A stretch of DNA of 53,317 nt, taken from positions 1-53,317 of the forward strand of contig DXCO01000038.1 of assembly GCA_019115945.1 (NCBI GenBank), read 5' to 3'. A program made the translations under genes and the position numbers. Under the pieces are notes generated by a model. It was not told the DNA's origin. It made no database searches and saw nothing but the letters and a program-made list of their open reading frames with translations. This document shows positions 18,024 to 26,151 of this stretch, piece after piece (the stretch's first letter is position 1; the number at the start of each line of letters is the position of its first letter). The DNA is from Candidatus Borkfalkia excrementavium. GTDB taxonomy: Bacteria; Bacillota; Clostridia; Christensenellales; Borkfalkiaceae.

Positions 18024-19709
18024 TTATGCCGCAGGAAATTCGATGGTCTGCGACGTGTTTTTGTCGCCGTATTCGCCGATAACGCTCTGCATCGCCGCAA
18101 GTTCCGTCTCGTATTCCTCTTCGTCCGCAGAAAGGGAGACCGCCTGCATATCGGAAAAGGTCACCGCCAGATTTTCCGACCCGACGTACAGCGGCCCTTG
18201 CGTGCCGATCTCCGTAAGGATAACGGATAAAACGTCGTTCACGTAAAGGTATGCATCGTTATCCGTGACGACCAGTTTCCAATCAAACTCCAGCCCGCCG
18301 TCAAACGTGAGCGTACGGATGAGCGGATTGCCCGTATCGTAGGCGGCCGTGATCCTGAAGATCCCGTCGCTTTGGTTGTTCCAGATCAGAAACCGGCTGT
18401 TCATGCCGCCGTCGCCGCTGCCGAAACGAAATTCGACGTGTCCGTTATTGTCCGTTTCAGAAATTACGGCTTTTCCGGAAAGGATGAAATTCCTCGAAAG
18501 CGCTTCCCCTTTATACACGATGCTGACGGAGGAAGCAACCCTGTCCGACACGGTCCTGACGATGTCCGCAATGTCTTCCGACGCCGCGCCGAGCGGGGCG
18601 ATCGCGCAGCCCGCCTCTTCCAGCGCGGGCATAAAGATGGATCTGTATGCCTCGGGCGTAAGGTGCGTGCCGTCGCGCAGATCGGAACCCGTCGTCTTGC
18701 TCGCCGTGTCGATAAAGGTGATCCAGTTATACCCGCCGCACCAGTTTTCCATTGCGGCGTTGGTCGCCGCTACCTGATTGCGATAACCGGTGTTCGTTCT
18801 TTGCGTGATGCTGTAATAATAGATGTTCGCGTCGGGGAATTTTTGGTGCAGGATCAGGAACATGCGCTGAATGGACGCAAGGGCATCCGTCTGCTCCATC
18901 TTCGAATCGTAATAATTGTTCGTTCCGATATTCACGACGAAATTTGCGGGGACAGCGGTATCGGGTTTGAAGATCATGTCTTCATACAGGATTTCTTCCC
19001 AATGGCAACTCGTTGTGGAACTGATGCCGAGCAGTTTTACGTCATATCCCGCGTAATCGCTATAAAAATCCGCCCAGCCCCAGGGATCGAAAAAGGAATC
19101 GCCGATGAACACCGTCGTGGAGCCGGACGCGTTCTGTTCCCATTCGGCTGCACGCGAAGAGATGGTGGAAGCAAACCTATCCGTATCGTAATAAGAATCG
19201 GAAAAATCGGGCTTGGAAACAATCACCTCGAATGTCGCATAAAAATGATCGGAAAGGGCTTCGACACTGTAAGTCCCCTCTTTCGTCCCCGAGACGGTGC
19301 CAGCCTCCTCGTCGATCGAAATTGAAGAAGCATCGTAAGAATACGTAAGCGGCTCGGCCTTGGACGGATCGCTGAACGCAATATGCAGCCTGCTTTCCGC
19401 ATAGCCGGGCATGACGGCCACGTCGTCGATGGTAAGCGTGCCGTAGACGCCCCTGTCGAACCCGCATACCCTGCAGACTTCCGTTCCGATAAAACGGTGT
19501 TCGCCCCTGCCTGAAACCTGATCGGTATCTCCGCAGGTGGGATCGTGCCAATGGTAGCCCCCGTTCATGCTCCATTCCTCTGAATAGGTATGCGTATGTT
19601 CCGTTTCCTGTTTTTGCTCATCGGAAGAAGAACCGCATGCCGCGGCCGCCAGCATGAGCGCGGAAACCGCGAGCGCCGCGCAGACAGAAAATATTCTTTT
19701 CAATTTCAT
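18024..19709 (-). CDS. SGNH/GDSL-hydrolase lipoprotein with C-terminal concanavalin-like domain
   Basis: The start is the ATG at 19709 (GAGAGGTG site), giving 561 aa with a lipoprotein signal (LAAAAC, Cys25). A short Cys/His/Trp module (about 38-85, HTHTYSEEWSMNGGYHWH ... CRVCG) precedes a beta-sandwich (87-168) and an SGNH esterase domain (about 185-375). The catalytic blocks are GDSFFD (Ser205), GTNN (Asn264) and DGTHLT (Asp347/His349). The last 170 residues look like a LamG-type sandwich. It is extracellular and membrane-anchored, probably removing acyl groups from polysaccharide. It is monocistronic. Confidence 0.85.
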   Translation of the reverse strand: MKLKRIFSVCAALAVSALMLAAAACGSSSDEQKQETEHTHTYSEEWSMNGGYHWHDPTCGDTDQVSGRGEHRFIGTEVCRVCGFDRGVYGTLTIDDVAVMPGYAESRLHIAFSDPSKAEPLTYSYDASSISIDEEAGTVSGTKEGTYSVEALSDHFYATFEVIVSKPDFSDSYYDTDRFASTISSRAAEWEQNASGSTTVFIGDSFFDPWGWADFYSDYAGYDVKLLGISSTTSCHWEEILYEDMIFKPDTAVPANFVVNIGTNNYYDSKMEQTDALASIQRMFLILHQKFPDANIYYYSITQRTNTGYRNQVAATNAAMENWCGGYNWITFIDTASKTTGSDLRDGTHLTPEAYRSIFMPALEEAGCAIAPLGAASEDIADIVRTVSDRVASSVSIVYKGEALSRNFILSGKAVISETDNNGHVEFRFGSGDGGMNSRFLIWNNQSDGIFRITAAYDTGNPLIRTLTFDGGLEFDWKLVVTDNDAYLYVNDVLSVILTEIGTQGPLYVGSENLAVTFSDMQAVSLSADEEEYETELAAMQSVIGEYGDKNTSQTIEFPAA

Positions 19710-20073
19710 CTTACACCTCTCGTTGCATTCTTCGGCCCGTACACACCCCGGCCCGAACTGAAATTGTTTGTTTGAACAATAACCTGCACTCTTAGTGTAA
19801 CAAGATCGGACGCGAATAGCAATATCCAAATCGGATTTTGGCGATAATTTACAATTTTATGAAAATATTTTACCGCAAAAACGCCTCTTTTCGCGTGTTA
19901 TTTATTCATTTTCGGGCCCAGACAAAAGTTTTTCCTCCCTCGCTTTTTGCCGCCCGCAGGACCGCGTTCCCATTGTTTTAAGATTTAGCGGCAGGCGCAA
20001 TCTTGCGGAAAAAGCAGAAAATTAACGGGAGGCATGCCCGATCGCATGTCTCCCGTTTTATGAGAAAATATGC
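19710..20073. other. Intergenic region between the SGNH lipoprotein and the kdgK end
   Basis: No gene is seen. It holds the leader of the SGNH gene, the inverted repeat ATTGTT-N6-AACAAT (19763-19780) as a possible operator, AT-rich sequence, and the kdgK terminator at its right end. I cannot place a convincing -35/-10 pair here. Confidence 0.5.
20024..20057 (-). terminator. Terminator of the uxuA-kdgK operon
   Basis: 14-bp stem AACGGGAGGCATGC (20024-20037) with 20044-20057, one G-T wobble, loop CCGATC, followed on the minus strand by TTAATTTT. Confidence 0.75.
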
Positions 20074-21084
20074 TTATCTTTGTACTCTTCCGCCGCCGTT
20101 GCCCGCGACGAGAGATTCCACCTCTTCAACGCTGACGAGATTGTAATCCCCTTCCACCGTGTGTTTGAGGCAACTTGCGGCCGTGGCAAACTCTACGGCG
20201 CGCTGCGCGTCAAACCCTTCGGACAGCGCATAGATGAGCCCCGCGCAAAAACTGTCTCCGCCGCCCACTCTGTCGACGATGCGCATGGAATACGTCTTGC
20301 TGAAATACCCCTTTTTTCCGTCAAAGAGCATGGCCGCCCAATCGTTATCGCTCGCGTTCGTGCCCGCGCGCATGGTCGAAGCCACACAGCGGAACCCGAA
20401 GCGTTCGGTCAGTTGCCGCGCGACGCGCACATAGTCTTCGTGCGTAAATCCGGCCGCGGCGTCGCCCGAGCGGATGCCGAACATATCGCGCGCGTCCTCT
20501 ATGCCGATCATGCCGACGTCGACAAAGGGAAGAAGTTTTTCCATCGCTTTGCCCGCGCGTTCGATCGTCCAGAGTTTTTTTCTGTAATTGAGGTCGCACG
20601 ATACGGTCAGACCGCGTTCCTTCGCCTTTTTGCAGGCGGTCAGGCAGATCTTTTCGAGGTTTTCGCCGAGCGCGGGGGTGATACCCGTAAAATGGAACCA
20701 GTTTGCGCCGTCAAAAATTTTATCCCAGTCGAAATCGCTTTCTTCCGCCCCGACGATCGAGGTATGCGCGCGGTCGTAAATGATTTTACTGGCGCGCTGG
20801 CTGGCGCCCTTTTCGCAAAAATAGATGCCCACGCGGTCGCCGCCGCGGACGATATTGTCCGTATCGACGCCGAATCGGCGCAGACAGTTGACCGCCGCCT
20901 GACCGATCTCGTGCGCGGGAAGTTTCGTCACGAACGATGCGTCCGCACCGAAATTGGCAAGGCTGACCGCCACGTTCGCCTCTGCCCCGCCGTAAAATGC
21001 CTCGAAATTTTCCGCCTGTAAAAATCTTTTGTGATTTTCGGGAGAAAGCCTGAGCAGGATCTCGCCGAAACAAACCGTTTTCAT
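20074..21084 (-). CDS. kdgK: 2-dehydro-3-deoxygluconokinase
   Basis: A 336-aa PfkB-family kinase that makes 2-keto-3-deoxy-6-phosphogluconate from KDG and ATP. It has the KDG-kinase start (CFGEILLRLSPENHKRFLQA), the GGAEANVAVSLANFGADA signature (residues 32-49), the substrate-site loop YDRAHTS, and the C-terminal GGGDSFCAGL with catalytic Asp277. It overlaps kdgA by 4 nt (ATGA). Last gene of the uxuA-uxuB-GH112-kdgA-kdgK operon. Confidence 0.92.
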   Translation of the reverse strand: MKTVCFGEILLRLSPENHKRFLQAENFEAFYGGAEANVAVSLANFGADASFVTKLPAHEIGQAAVNCLRRFGVDTDNIVRGGDRVGIYFCEKGASQRASKIIYDRAHTSIVGAEESDFDWDKIFDGANWFHFTGITPALGENLEKICLTACKKAKERGLTVSCDLNYRKKLWTIERAGKAMEKLLPFVDVGMIGIEDARDMFGIRSGDAAAGFTHEDYVRVARQLTERFGFRCVASTMRAGTNASDNDWAAMLFDGKKGYFSKTYSMRIVDRVGGGDSFCAGLIYALSEGFDAQRAVEFATAASCLKHTVEGDYNLVSVEEVESLVAGNGGGRVQR

Positions 21085-21620
21085 CGGCCGAGCCCCTCCG
21101 CAAGAAAACTGCCGCCCACGGCCGCCACGTTGCCGAGGGAAAGATAATCTTCGAGATTTTCGTAATTCACGCCGCCCGTAGGGATAAATTTGACCTGCGG
21201 GAAAGGCCCCGCAAGCGCTTTAAGCGCCTTTGCGCCCCCGTAAACGCTTGCCGGAAAAAATTTGACGGTGGAAATGCCCAGTTCGAGCGCCCGCACGATC
21301 TCCGTGGGGGTAACGCACCCGGGATAATACGGGACATCCGCCCTCTTGCACACGGCGGCGACCTCTTCGGACAGCCCCGGCGAAACGATGAATTTTGCGC
21401 CGGCGGCGAGCGCCCTTTCGCATTGCCCGCCGTTGATGACGGTACCCGCGCCGATATCCATATCGGGGAAAAGTTTGCAGCCGAGGCGGATCGCCTCTTC
21501 CGCACAGTCGGTGCGGAAGGTGATCTCCGCGGTGTTCATGCCGCGTTCGCGCAGGCCTTTGAGAACGCTTTCCGTGTCGGAAAGGTCGCGTATTACGATG
21601 AGAGGAATAAATTTTTCCAT
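21081..21620 (-). CDS. kdgA: KDPG/KHG aldolase, short form
   Basis: The enzyme splits KDPG into pyruvate and glyceraldehyde-3-phosphate. Glu32 (TAEITFRT) and the Schiff-base Lys120 (STVKFFPAS) are present, with GAGTV, SPGL and PTGGV loops in order. At 179 aa it is shorter than the usual 205-215. It lacks about 15 residues of the N-terminal helix and about 25 at the C terminus, ending at GGSFLAEGLGR. The stop overlaps the kdgK start, so the shortness looks native and not a frameshift. The barrel core is complete, so activity is likely. Confidence 0.88.
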   Translation of the reverse strand: MEKFIPLIVIRDLSDTESVLKGLRERGMNTAEITFRTDCAEEAIRLGCKLFPDMDIGAGTVINGGQCERALAAGAKFIVSPGLSEEVAAVCKRADVPYYPGCVTPTEIVRALELGISTVKFFPASVYGGAKALKALAGPFPQVKFIPTGGVNYENLEDYLSLGNVAAVGGSFLAEGLGR

Positions 21621-21627
21621 TGTGATT

Positions 21628-23832
21628 TTACTCCGCGGACGGAAAATCTTTGCCGTCCAGCCAGACGAGTTCTCCTCCTTTGAGGTTCAAAACGATCTTA
21701 TTGCCCTTGATGTCATATACGTCCGTTTTCTGCGCGTCCGCGCTGTTGTTGATGACCGCATATACGTCTTTATCCGCATAGTAACCGCAGTCGGTCAGCA
21801 CGTTCGACGAAAACGCCCTGCGCAGGCTGTCTTCCTTGCCGGCGGTGTACAGCATCGCACGGTACAGAAGGCGCGCGTTTTCAAAGGAATACGGCAGCCC
21901 CGCCGCATAGAAGGCGCGGCCCTTTCCGTAAGAATGCACCGCCATTTTCACTTCGCCCGTATTCACGCCGCGCATATGGCCCGCATCGAAACGGATATCC
22001 AGAACGTCCGTACCGTTCATCGCATAAATATTCTTCATTCCCTCGCCGTAATCGGGCAGGGAAGAGAGATCTTCGGTGATGAAGTGCCCCTTCTTTGCCG
22101 TAAGATTGTACTTGTCTTCCGAAAGCGTAAAGCCGATCTCTTTGTCGACGCCGAGCACGTCTCGCAGTTGGAAGAACTTGCCGTTCGCGTCCGCAGCGGT
22201 CGGCTCGCCGACGCCGATGAATCCGCCGCCGTTCCAAACGAATTTGCGCACCGACGTAACGATCTCTTCGTCCAGCCAGTTTGCACCGCCCGACCAGGAC
22301 GTGCCCGCATCGCCCGCATTGATGATCACGTCGATATCGGCGGGGACTCCCTTTCTGATATCTTCAAAGGAAATGAAGCGTACGTCTACGGGCAGGCCGC
22401 TGAGCGCTTCGAGAATGCCCTGATAAGAATAGATCTGTTGGTACCACAGTTCGTGGGCGACCATATAGCACATCCAACTGCGCTTTTTGCCCCAGGCATT
22501 GAGAATGCCGACCGTGAGGAAATTTTTGGGAGATTTGCCCTTCACGTTGTCGTACAGGACGCGGAACTCTTCGCAGATCTCGGAAGCGCGCTTCATAAAG
22601 GAATGGAACTTCGCCGCGAGCGCAAGGTAGCCGCCGAACCCGATCCTGTCGAGCGGATTGCGCAGCATCGCGCGGCGGGCGGTCATCCAGTTGCGGTTGA
22701 GTTCGTCCACGGCGGCCTTCTCGTTCCCCTCGAAGAAGGTGTCGGGGAAGAAATAGGGAAGCATGCGCCCTTCGCGGTAACGCACGCCTTCCACGTCGGA
22801 GAGCATGCGCACGGTGACGCCGCCGCCGACAGAACCGACGATCGCGTCCAGACCGAGTTCGGAAAAATATTCGCCGTACGGTTCGCACCCGATCCAGCAG
22901 TCGCCGAGGAACATCATCGCCTCTTTCTTTTTCTCGTGCGTGATCTTTACGAGATCTTTGATCGTATCGCAGACGAATTTTTCGATGAACGCCATATAGT
23001 CGAGGTATTGTTTGGTAGGCACGTTGAAGGAAGAATCGTACCTGCCCGCCTCGATCAGGTATTCGGCGCGCATTTTATAGCCGTATTCCTTTTCGAACGC
23101 ATCGAGCATGCGCGGGCTGACCGCCATCGAATACCCGAACCAGTTCACATTTTTTTCCTTGCCCTTGTCGTTGAAGACGAGGGAGAACTGGTAAAGGAAG
23201 GTCGTAAAGCGCACGACGCTCGTTTCGGGATGCTTGTCGCACCAGTCCGCGAGATGTTCGCGGATATATTTTGCCGTTTTGGGATAGAAGGGATCGTACA
23301 TGATATGTTTCTTTTCCGTCCACCCGTTGGTGATGGAATTGTACATATGCACGGGATCCCAAAGGGAAATCGCGAGGAAGGAAACGGTATAATCGTGGAA
23401 AAGTTCCGCCTTTTTGACGGTAACGGTCCCCTCCCGTTCATCGAAATCCCACTCGGCGGGATCGAGCAGCCTGCCCGTCGTGCGGTCGATCACTTCCCAA
23501 TATTTTTTGGGATCGGACGCAAAATCGGGTTTGACCTGCTGTTCGAAATACCCGTCCATCAGGCGGATCTTTAAGGTGTCGGAAGAAGCCGTGCAAAATC
23601 CGCTCAGAAGATAGACGTGCTGCCACTCGTCTTTGTTCGCCATCGCCCAGTCATAGTCGCCGCGGATGACGAAATAGGTATTGTATACCTTGTCTGCAAG
23701 TTCGGACGCATTTGCGGGGAGAGTGGTTCCGTCGCAGTCTCTCACAGCGTCGGCTCCCCATTCCTTCATGATCTTTTTGGTTTCTTCCACGAATCCCGCA
23801 TCGGTGGGAATCGTGATCCTGCCTTTGCCCAT
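21628..23832 (-). CDS. GH112 beta-galactoside phosphorylase (galacto-/lacto-N-biose or galactosyl-rhamnose type)
   Basis: The 734-aa protein is collinear with GH112 phosphorylases, which split beta-galactosides with phosphate to give alpha-galactose-1-phosphate. Conserved segments include WGADAVRDCDGT near the N terminus, KYWEVIDRTTG, VVRFTTFLYQF, the catalytic FLGDCWIG (general acid Asp311) and LPYFFPDTFFEGN. A C-terminal glutamine-amidotransferase-like and beta domain follows. I chose ATG 23832 because AGGAGG lies 9 nt upstream; the in-frame TTG at 23841 falls inside that site. No signal peptide, so it is cytoplasmic. Its place in a hexuronate operon suggests pectin (rhamnogalacturonan) breakdown and therefore galactosyl-rhamnose as substrate, but that is inference. 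Confidence 0.88.
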   Translation of the reverse strand: MGKGRITIPTDAGFVEETKKIMKEWGADAVRDCDGTTLPANASELADKVYNTYFVIRGDYDWAMANKDEWQHVYLLSGFCTASSDTLKIRLMDGYFEQQVKPDFASDPKKYWEVIDRTTGRLLDPAEWDFDEREGTVTVKKAELFHDYTVSFLAISLWDPVHMYNSITNGWTEKKHIMYDPFYPKTAKYIREHLADWCDKHPETSVVRFTTFLYQFSLVFNDKGKEKNVNWFGYSMAVSPRMLDAFEKEYGYKMRAEYLIEAGRYDSSFNVPTKQYLDYMAFIEKFVCDTIKDLVKITHEKKKEAMMFLGDCWIGCEPYGEYFSELGLDAIVGSVGGGVTVRMLSDVEGVRYREGRMLPYFFPDTFFEGNEKAAVDELNRNWMTARRAMLRNPLDRIGFGGYLALAAKFHSFMKRASEICEEFRVLYDNVKGKSPKNFLTVGILNAWGKKRSWMCYMVAHELWYQQIYSYQGILEALSGLPVDVRFISFEDIRKGVPADIDVIINAGDAGTSWSGGANWLDEEIVTSVRKFVWNGGGFIGVGEPTAADANGKFFQLRDVLGVDKEIGFTLSEDKYNLTAKKGHFITEDLSSLPDYGEGMKNIYAMNGTDVLDIRFDAGHMRGVNTGEVKMAVHSYGKGRAFYAAGLPYSFENARLLYRAMLYTAGKEDSLRRAFSSNVLTDCGYYADKDVYAVINNSADAQKTDVYDIKGNKIVLNLKGGELVWLDGKDFPSAE

Positions 23833-23849
23833 TTGATTCAACCTCCTGT

Positions 23850-24689
23850 TTATACTCCGCTGTATGCGGAAAATCCGCCGTCGACGGGGATGACCGTGCC
23901 GGTCACGAATCCGCTTGCGGATTCGTCGGCCAGCCAGAGCAAAGCGCCCGTCAGGTCGGAAATTTCTCCGAATCGTTTCATCGGCGTGGCGGCGAGAATC
24001 TTCGCCGTGCGCGCGGTGGGTCTGCCCTCACCGTCGAACAGGAGCCCCCTGTTCTGATTGGTCACGAAAAACCCGGGCGCGATCGCGTTCACGCGGATAT
24101 TGCAGGGCGCAAAATGCACCGCAAGCCACTGCGTGAAGTTGGAAATGCCCGCCTTCGCCGCGCTGTACGCGGGGATCTTTGTCAGGGGACGGAAAGCGTT
24201 CATGCTGGAAATATTGATGATGTTTCCTCCCGTTTTGACCATGTCCTCCGCAAATACCTGCGTTACGAGAAAAGCCGTCGTGATATTGAGATCGAACACG
24301 AATTTGATGCCCGATTCTTCCAGTTTGAAAAAGTTTTTGATCTCCGCATCCGTTTCGGGGGTCATGGTCTCGTTGTCGCACGTCGCGCGCGGATTGTTGC
24401 CGCCCGCGCCGTTGATGAGAAAATTCGCCTTGCCGAAACTTTCCTCCACGATCTCTTTCGCAGCGACGATGCTCTCTTTATCCAGACAGTTGCAGCGTAC
24501 CGCGATGGCATTGTCGCCGATCTCGTCGGCGATCGCCTTTGCCGCGTCGAAATTGATGTCCAAAAGCGCCACGTTCGCCCCGCATGCGGCAAGAACGCGC
24601 GCAAATTCGCCGCAAATAACGCCGCCCGCGCCCGTAATGACCGCGGTTTTTCCTTTCAGATCCACTTTGAACGGTAATTTTACTTTCAT
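23850..24689 (-). CDS. uxuB: D-mannonate oxidoreductase (SDR-type fructuronate reductase)
   Basis: A 279-aa short-chain dehydrogenase that interconverts D-fructuronate and D-mannonate with NAD(P)H. The Rossmann glycine motif is TGAGGVICG (residues 19-27), NGAGG follows at 93-97, and the catalytic set is Ser161/162, Tyr175 and Lys179 (YSAAK). The insertion rich in Asn and Thr after NGAGGNNPRA is typical of the mannonate/fructuronate SDR branch. This is the SDR version, unrelated to the long-chain E. coli UxuB. It starts 13 nt after uxuA with a GGGGGAG site. Confidence 0.88.
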   Translation of the reverse strand: MKVKLPFKVDLKGKTAVITGAGGVICGEFARVLAACGANVALLDINFDAAKAIADEIGDNAIAVRCNCLDKESIVAAKEIVEESFGKANFLINGAGGNNPRATCDNETMTPETDAEIKNFFKLEESGIKFVFDLNITTAFLVTQVFAEDMVKTGGNIINISSMNAFRPLTKIPAYSAAKAGISNFTQWLAVHFAPCNIRVNAIAPGFFVTNQNRGLLFDGEGRPTARTAKILAATPMKRFGEISDLTGALLWLADESASGFVTGTVIPVDGGFSAYSGV

Positions 24690-24702
24690 TTTTATCTCCC
24701 CC

Positions 24703-25746
24703 TTATCTGCCGATCGCTCTGTCCTTTTCGATCGCCTCGAAAAGTCCGTTCAGATACGCGGCGCCCAGCGCCCTGTCGTACAGCCCGTAGCCGGGTTTGC
24801 CGTCTTCTCCCCAGATATTGCGGCCGTGATCGGGACGGACGTAACCGTCGAACCCGTTTTCCACGAGCGCCCTGACGACGCCGTATATGTCCAGATCGCC
24901 CGCGGCGGTCAGATGCCCTGCTTCCGCAAAATCGGTGTCTCCTTCATATTTCAACTGGCGGAGATGCGCGAAATAGATCCTGTCCGCATATTTTGCCGCC
25001 ATTTTCGGCAAGTCGTTGAACCTGCCCGCACCCAAAGAACCGGTGCAGAAGGTTATGCCGTTGTGTCTGTTCGGAACGGCGGCAAACAACTTATCGTAAC
25101 TTTTCTCCCCCGTTATGATGCGCGGGAGCCCGAACATATCCCAGGGGGGATCGTCGGGGTGGATGGCCATATCGATGCCGGCCTCGTCGCAGGCGGGCAT
25201 GATGCCGTTCAGAAAATATACGAGATTTTCAAACAGTTGTTCGTGAGAGATCCCCTTATATTCTTCCAGAAGCCCGTTGAGTTCTTCGGCCGTATAACTT
25301 TCGTCCCAGCCGGGAAGGCGCAGATTTTTCGGGTCGAGTTTCAGCAGCGTTTCGTGACAATAGCAAAGGGCGTTCGACCCGTCCGCGTTTTTGCGCTTCA
25401 GATCCGTCCTCAGCCAGTCGAAAACGGGCATAAAATTGTAGCACACACATTTGACGCCTACCTTACCAAGATTGCGGATGGTCTGCGCGTAATTTTCGAT
25501 CAGCCTGTCCCTGGAAGGTTTGCCGAGTTTGATGTCTTCGTGTACGGGCACCGATTCGATCACTTCCATCGCAAGATGCGCGCCGTCGCACAGTTCTTTC
25601 AGCCGTTCGATTTTGGAAAGTTCCCAGACTTCTCCCACCGGAACGTCGTAAACGGCGGTCACCACGCCCGACATGTTCGGGATCTGCCGGATGTATTCCA
25701 GAGGGATCGAATCTTTTTCTCCGTACCAACGGAAAGTCATTTTCAT
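24703..25746 (-). CDS. uxuA: D-mannonate dehydratase
   Basis: This 347-aa TIM-barrel enzyme dehydrates D-mannonate to 2-keto-3-deoxygluconate. The start MTFRWYG..DSIPLEYIRQIPNM, the ENYAQTIRNLGKVGVKCVCYNFMPVFDW segment and the late metal-site residues in HPDDPP, HLRQ and RPDHGR are all family hallmarks. It is the first gene of the operon and is driven by a consensus promoter at 25881-25909 with a leader of about 128 nt. The product feeds kdgK and kdgA three genes downstream. Confidence 0.95.
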   Translation of the reverse strand: MKMTFRWYGEKDSIPLEYIRQIPNMSGVVTAVYDVPVGEVWELSKIERLKELCDGAHLAMEVIESVPVHEDIKLGKPSRDRLIENYAQTIRNLGKVGVKCVCYNFMPVFDWLRTDLKRKNADGSNALCYCHETLLKLDPKNLRLPGWDESYTAEELNGLLEEYKGISHEQLFENLVYFLNGIMPACDEAGIDMAIHPDDPPWDMFGLPRIITGEKSYDKLFAAVPNRHNGITFCTGSLGAGRFNDLPKMAAKYADRIYFAHLRQLKYEGDTDFAEAGHLTAAGDLDIYGVVRALVENGFDGYVRPDHGRNIWGEDGKPGYGLYDRALGAAYLNGLFEAIEKDRAIGR

Positions 25747-25880
25747 AGTTCCTTACTCCTTTGATCGCAACATCGACGATTTTTTCTGCACCGCTCTGCC
25801 GTTTGCCGCGCCCGTAAGACGTGCGGACAAAGCGTATGGGAATAAAGACGATCTTCGAAACCGCATTTCCGTTTTACCAC

Positions 25881-25909
25881 ATTATAGCGTATCTGTTTGG
25901 CAAAGTCAA
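25881..25909 (-). promoter_or_regulatory. Promoter of the uxuA operon
   Basis: Minus-strand TTGACT (25909-25904), a 17-nt spacer and TATAAT (25886-25881). Near consensus, so the operon is more likely limited by repression or leader control than dependent on an activator. Confidence 0.85.
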
Positions 25910-26065
25910 TATGGAAATTGTGCGATTTTGTTTGCAGGTTGCGCAGTTTTTGTCTGAAAATCCCGCTTTTTGCGGCAATTTTGCGAATTTTGCAAGGATG
26001 ATGCGCAATGCGGCCGAAGCGCCGTCTCTGCTCCCGATTCTGTTGCATTCTCTATTATAAACCAA

Positions 26066-26093
26066 AAGTTTTGCAATGTAAATAGCAAAACTT
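26066..26093. promoter_or_regulatory. Perfect inverted repeat, candidate operator
   Basis: AAGTTTTGC (26066-26074) and GCAAAACTT (26085-26093) with a 10-nt spacer, lying 12 bp before the AraC promoter. It may be a regulator-binding site; there is no upstream gene on the plus strand that would need a terminator here. Confidence 0.45.
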
Positions 26094-26104
26094 ACACATT
26101 TTGA

Positions 26105-26133
26105 TTGCAATTTTTATGTTGATGAATTAAAAT
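26105..26133 (+). promoter_or_regulatory. Promoter of the AraC gene at 26152
   Basis: TTGCAA (26105-26110), 17 nt, TAAAAT (26128-26133), followed by the GAAGGGG ribosome site at 26140. Confidence 0.6.
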
Positions 26134-26151
26134 ATATGCGAAGGGGTTTTT

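Larger units (their letters stand above)
25747..26151. other. Divergent regulatory region between uxuA and the AraC gene
   Basis: No gene is supported. It contains the uxuA promoter (25881-25909), a stretch with repeated TTTTGC words and the wide inverted pair TTGCGCA (25939-25945) and TGCGCAA (26002-26008), a perfect 9-bp inverted repeat at 26066-26093, and the AraC promoter at 26105-26133. Confidence 0.6.

Noticed and set aside
21346-23574. 742-codon plus-strand open frame opposite the GH112 gene
   Set aside because: Antisense shadow caused by GC-rich codon use; composition is Arg/Ala/His-rich with no recognisable domain, while the minus strand encodes GH112.
25821-26060. Possible 79-aa gene in the uxuA-AraC intergenic region
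   Set aside because: It crosses the uxuA promoter, has no ribosome site and no recognisable sequence.
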